Positions 5,714 to 6,679 of a stretch of 6,679 bases of DNA are shown here, piece after piece. The position numbers were made by a program, and so were the translations under genes. The DNA is from Chloroflexota bacterium (GTDB lineage: Bacteria > Chloroflexota > Anaerolineae > Caldilineales > Caldilineaceae): positions 1 to 6,679 of the forward strand of contig QEUW01000410.1 of the NCBI GenBank assembly GCA_003577005.1, given 5' to 3'. Each line of letters starts with the position of its first letter. The stretch's first letter is position 1. Under the pieces are notes generated by a model. It saw only the letters and a list, made by a program, of their open reading frames with translations. It made no database searches and was not told the origin of the DNA.

Positions 5714-6679
5714 TTGAGAAACCGCTCCCAAGCGTAGCATGAAGCACCGGGCTCGTGCATGGATGCTCGGCCGGGTCCTGCGCCGAGAGCATGATGACCG
5801 GCACCCCGCAAACTTGCTCGTTCTGCTGTTTGTGCGCCAGCACCTCCCAGCCCAGCATGTCGGGTAGCATCACGTCGAGCAGGATCACATCGGGCGGGTC
5901 TGTCCGGAGCGCCGCCAACGCTTCGGCGCCGTTGGTGGCAACGATGACCTCTAGCGTCTCATCATAGGTGGACAACATGCGTGTGACCAGACGGCGAAAG
6001 TCAGCATCGTCATCGACCAACAGCACGCGCCGCAATGGACACCCCAATGCAAGCAATGCCCGCTTGAGCTCGTGATTGAGCACTGGTTTGACCAGATAGC
6101 TTGCCGCCCCGGCAGTGCGGGCGTGTTGCACCTGTGGCTGGAAGGAGCAGGCCACAATCGGGGTATCTGGCGCACCCTGCCTCGCCTCGTCCGTCAACGA
6201 TGTCCCCTGTTGTGGCGTAGGTGCATTGACGATCAGCAGGTGGGCAGGGCATTCTTCCAGTTCAGCCACGGCCTGGGCCACCGTGTTGACGCCAATAATT
6301 TCGATCCCGTCTGAACAGTTGGCAAAGAGCGCCGGGAGTTCACCGGTTGCATCGCAGACGACGATGCGCTCCTGCAACTGGTTATCCGGGCCCATACGCC
6401 GCTGGGGGCGTTCGTGCCAGTGCCAATCTTCGCGAATCCAGTGGCCGGGCCGCGCCAGCGGCGCTTCGGCGGGCGCCAGCGGCAGCGTGAAGTGAAAGGT
6501 GCTACCTACGGCCGGTGTGCTCTCGAACCACATACGCCCGTTTTGGAGTTCGACAATCTTCTTGCTGATGCTTAACCCCAACCCGTACCCGCTCTGCGCC
6601 TGGCTGCGATCACCCCCTTGGAAGAACGGCTCAAAAATCTGCTGCGCATGTTCAGGGCTGATTCCGGCGCCCGTATCCG
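5631..6679 (-). CDS. Hybrid sensor histidine kinase, C-terminal part (pseudo-receiver plus receiver)
   Basis: The 5' part lies outside the window; 348 residues are visible and the frame is open to the edge. Residues 1-67 are the end of a kinase ATPase domain: G1 box DTGAGI at 1-6, F box IFEPFF at 14-19, G2 box GYGLGLSISKK from 30, and GSTFHFTLPL at 58-67. These catalytic motifs are intact. After a linker of about 35 residues comes a receiver-like domain (about 103-210) that has lost its acidic site: VVCDAT replaces the usual Asp pair and LLIVNAP puts Asn151 where the phosphoacceptor Asp belongs, while Ser178 and KP 197-198 remain. A second receiver (about 216-335) has Asp222-224, phosphoacceptor Asp268 in ILLDVMLPDMLGWE and Ser298, but the usual Lys-Pro is replaced by a Gly-rich stretch (TLGSGFSINKLL). 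The protein would autophosphorylate and pass phosphate to the second receiver or another partner. The sensor and His-box are not visible. The last 27 residues overlap the convergent gene. Confidence 0.9.
   Translation of the reverse strand, partial: DTGAGISPEHAQQIFEPFFQGGDRSQAQSGYGLGLSISKKIVELQNGRMWFESTPAVGSTFHFTLPLAPAEAPLARPGHWIREDWHWHERPQRRMGPDNQLQERIVVCDATGELPALFANCSDGIEIIGVNTVAQAVAELEECPAHLLIVNAPTPQQGTSLTDEARQGAPDTPIVACSFQPQVQHARTAGAASYLVKPVLNHELKRALLALGCPLRRVLLVDDDADFRRLVTRMLSTYDETLEVIVATNGAEALAALRTDPPDVILLDVMLPDMLGWEVLAHKQQNEQVCGVPVIMLSAQDPAEHPCTSPVLHATLGSGFSINKLLHCALGLASLMSKPEPTPGRVPG

Noticed and set aside
5765..5790. Hairpin GCTCGGC...GCCGAGAGC downstream of the plus-strand signalling gene
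   Set aside because: It lies inside the kinase coding sequence and has no T run, so it is not supported as a terminator.
6579..6581. Kinase gene starting at the TTG codon at 6581
   Set aside because: The frame continues upstream to the window edge and encodes the G1 and F boxes of the kinase domain, so this codon is an internal Leu of the G2 box.

Overview
The window looks like chromosomal DNA of a GC-rich bacterium, most likely a member of the Chloroflexota (Anaerolineae/Caldilineae-like). This is an inference from protein style, with no database search. The clues are a twin-arginine plus lipobox solute-binding protein followed by two CUT1 sugar permeases without an ATPase gene, and two signalling proteins whose odd domain mixes I remember from Chloroflexota genomes. 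No phage, transposon, CRISPR, tRNA or rRNA is visible.

Layout. Positions 38-4252 hold a four-gene operon on the minus strand. In transcription order it runs: sugar-binding lipoprotein (4252-2864), a 156-base gap dominated by a long inverted repeat, MalF-type permease (2707-1781), MalG-type permease (1779-868) and a sugar-phosphate isomerase/epimerase-like TIM-barrel protein (850-38). The last three genes are tightly packed (gaps of 1 and 17 bases) and each has a clear Shine-Dalgarno sequence. Positions 4253-4399 are a divergent control region. Positions 4400-5713 on the plus strand encode a three-part signalling protein: an N-terminal helix-turn-helix-like region, a degenerate histidine-kinase ATPase-like region and an intact receiver. 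Positions 6679-5631 on the minus strand hold the 3' part of a hybrid histidine kinase (end of the catalytic domain, a pseudo-receiver, a true receiver), cut by the window edge. These two genes converge and their coding ends overlap by 83 bases.

How it may work together. The lipoprotein would capture a sugar or oligosaccharide outside the membrane and pass it to the two permeases. The ATPase must come from elsewhere, probably a shared MsiK/MalK-type protein. The isomerase-like enzyme would act on the imported sugar or a derivative. The inverted repeat sits exactly where many sugar operons need a step down in expression between binding protein and permeases, so it may stabilise or separate the binding-protein mRNA. 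The divergent signalling gene is a candidate regulator of the operon, and the convergent kinase is a candidate partner; both links rest on position only.

I found no wholly new system. The points most worth a second look are the helix-turn-helix/dead-ATPase/receiver fusion, the kinase tail with one phosphorylation-dead receiver and one receiver lacking the usual lysine, the 83-base convergent overlap, and the large repeat with a partial second copy at the window edge.
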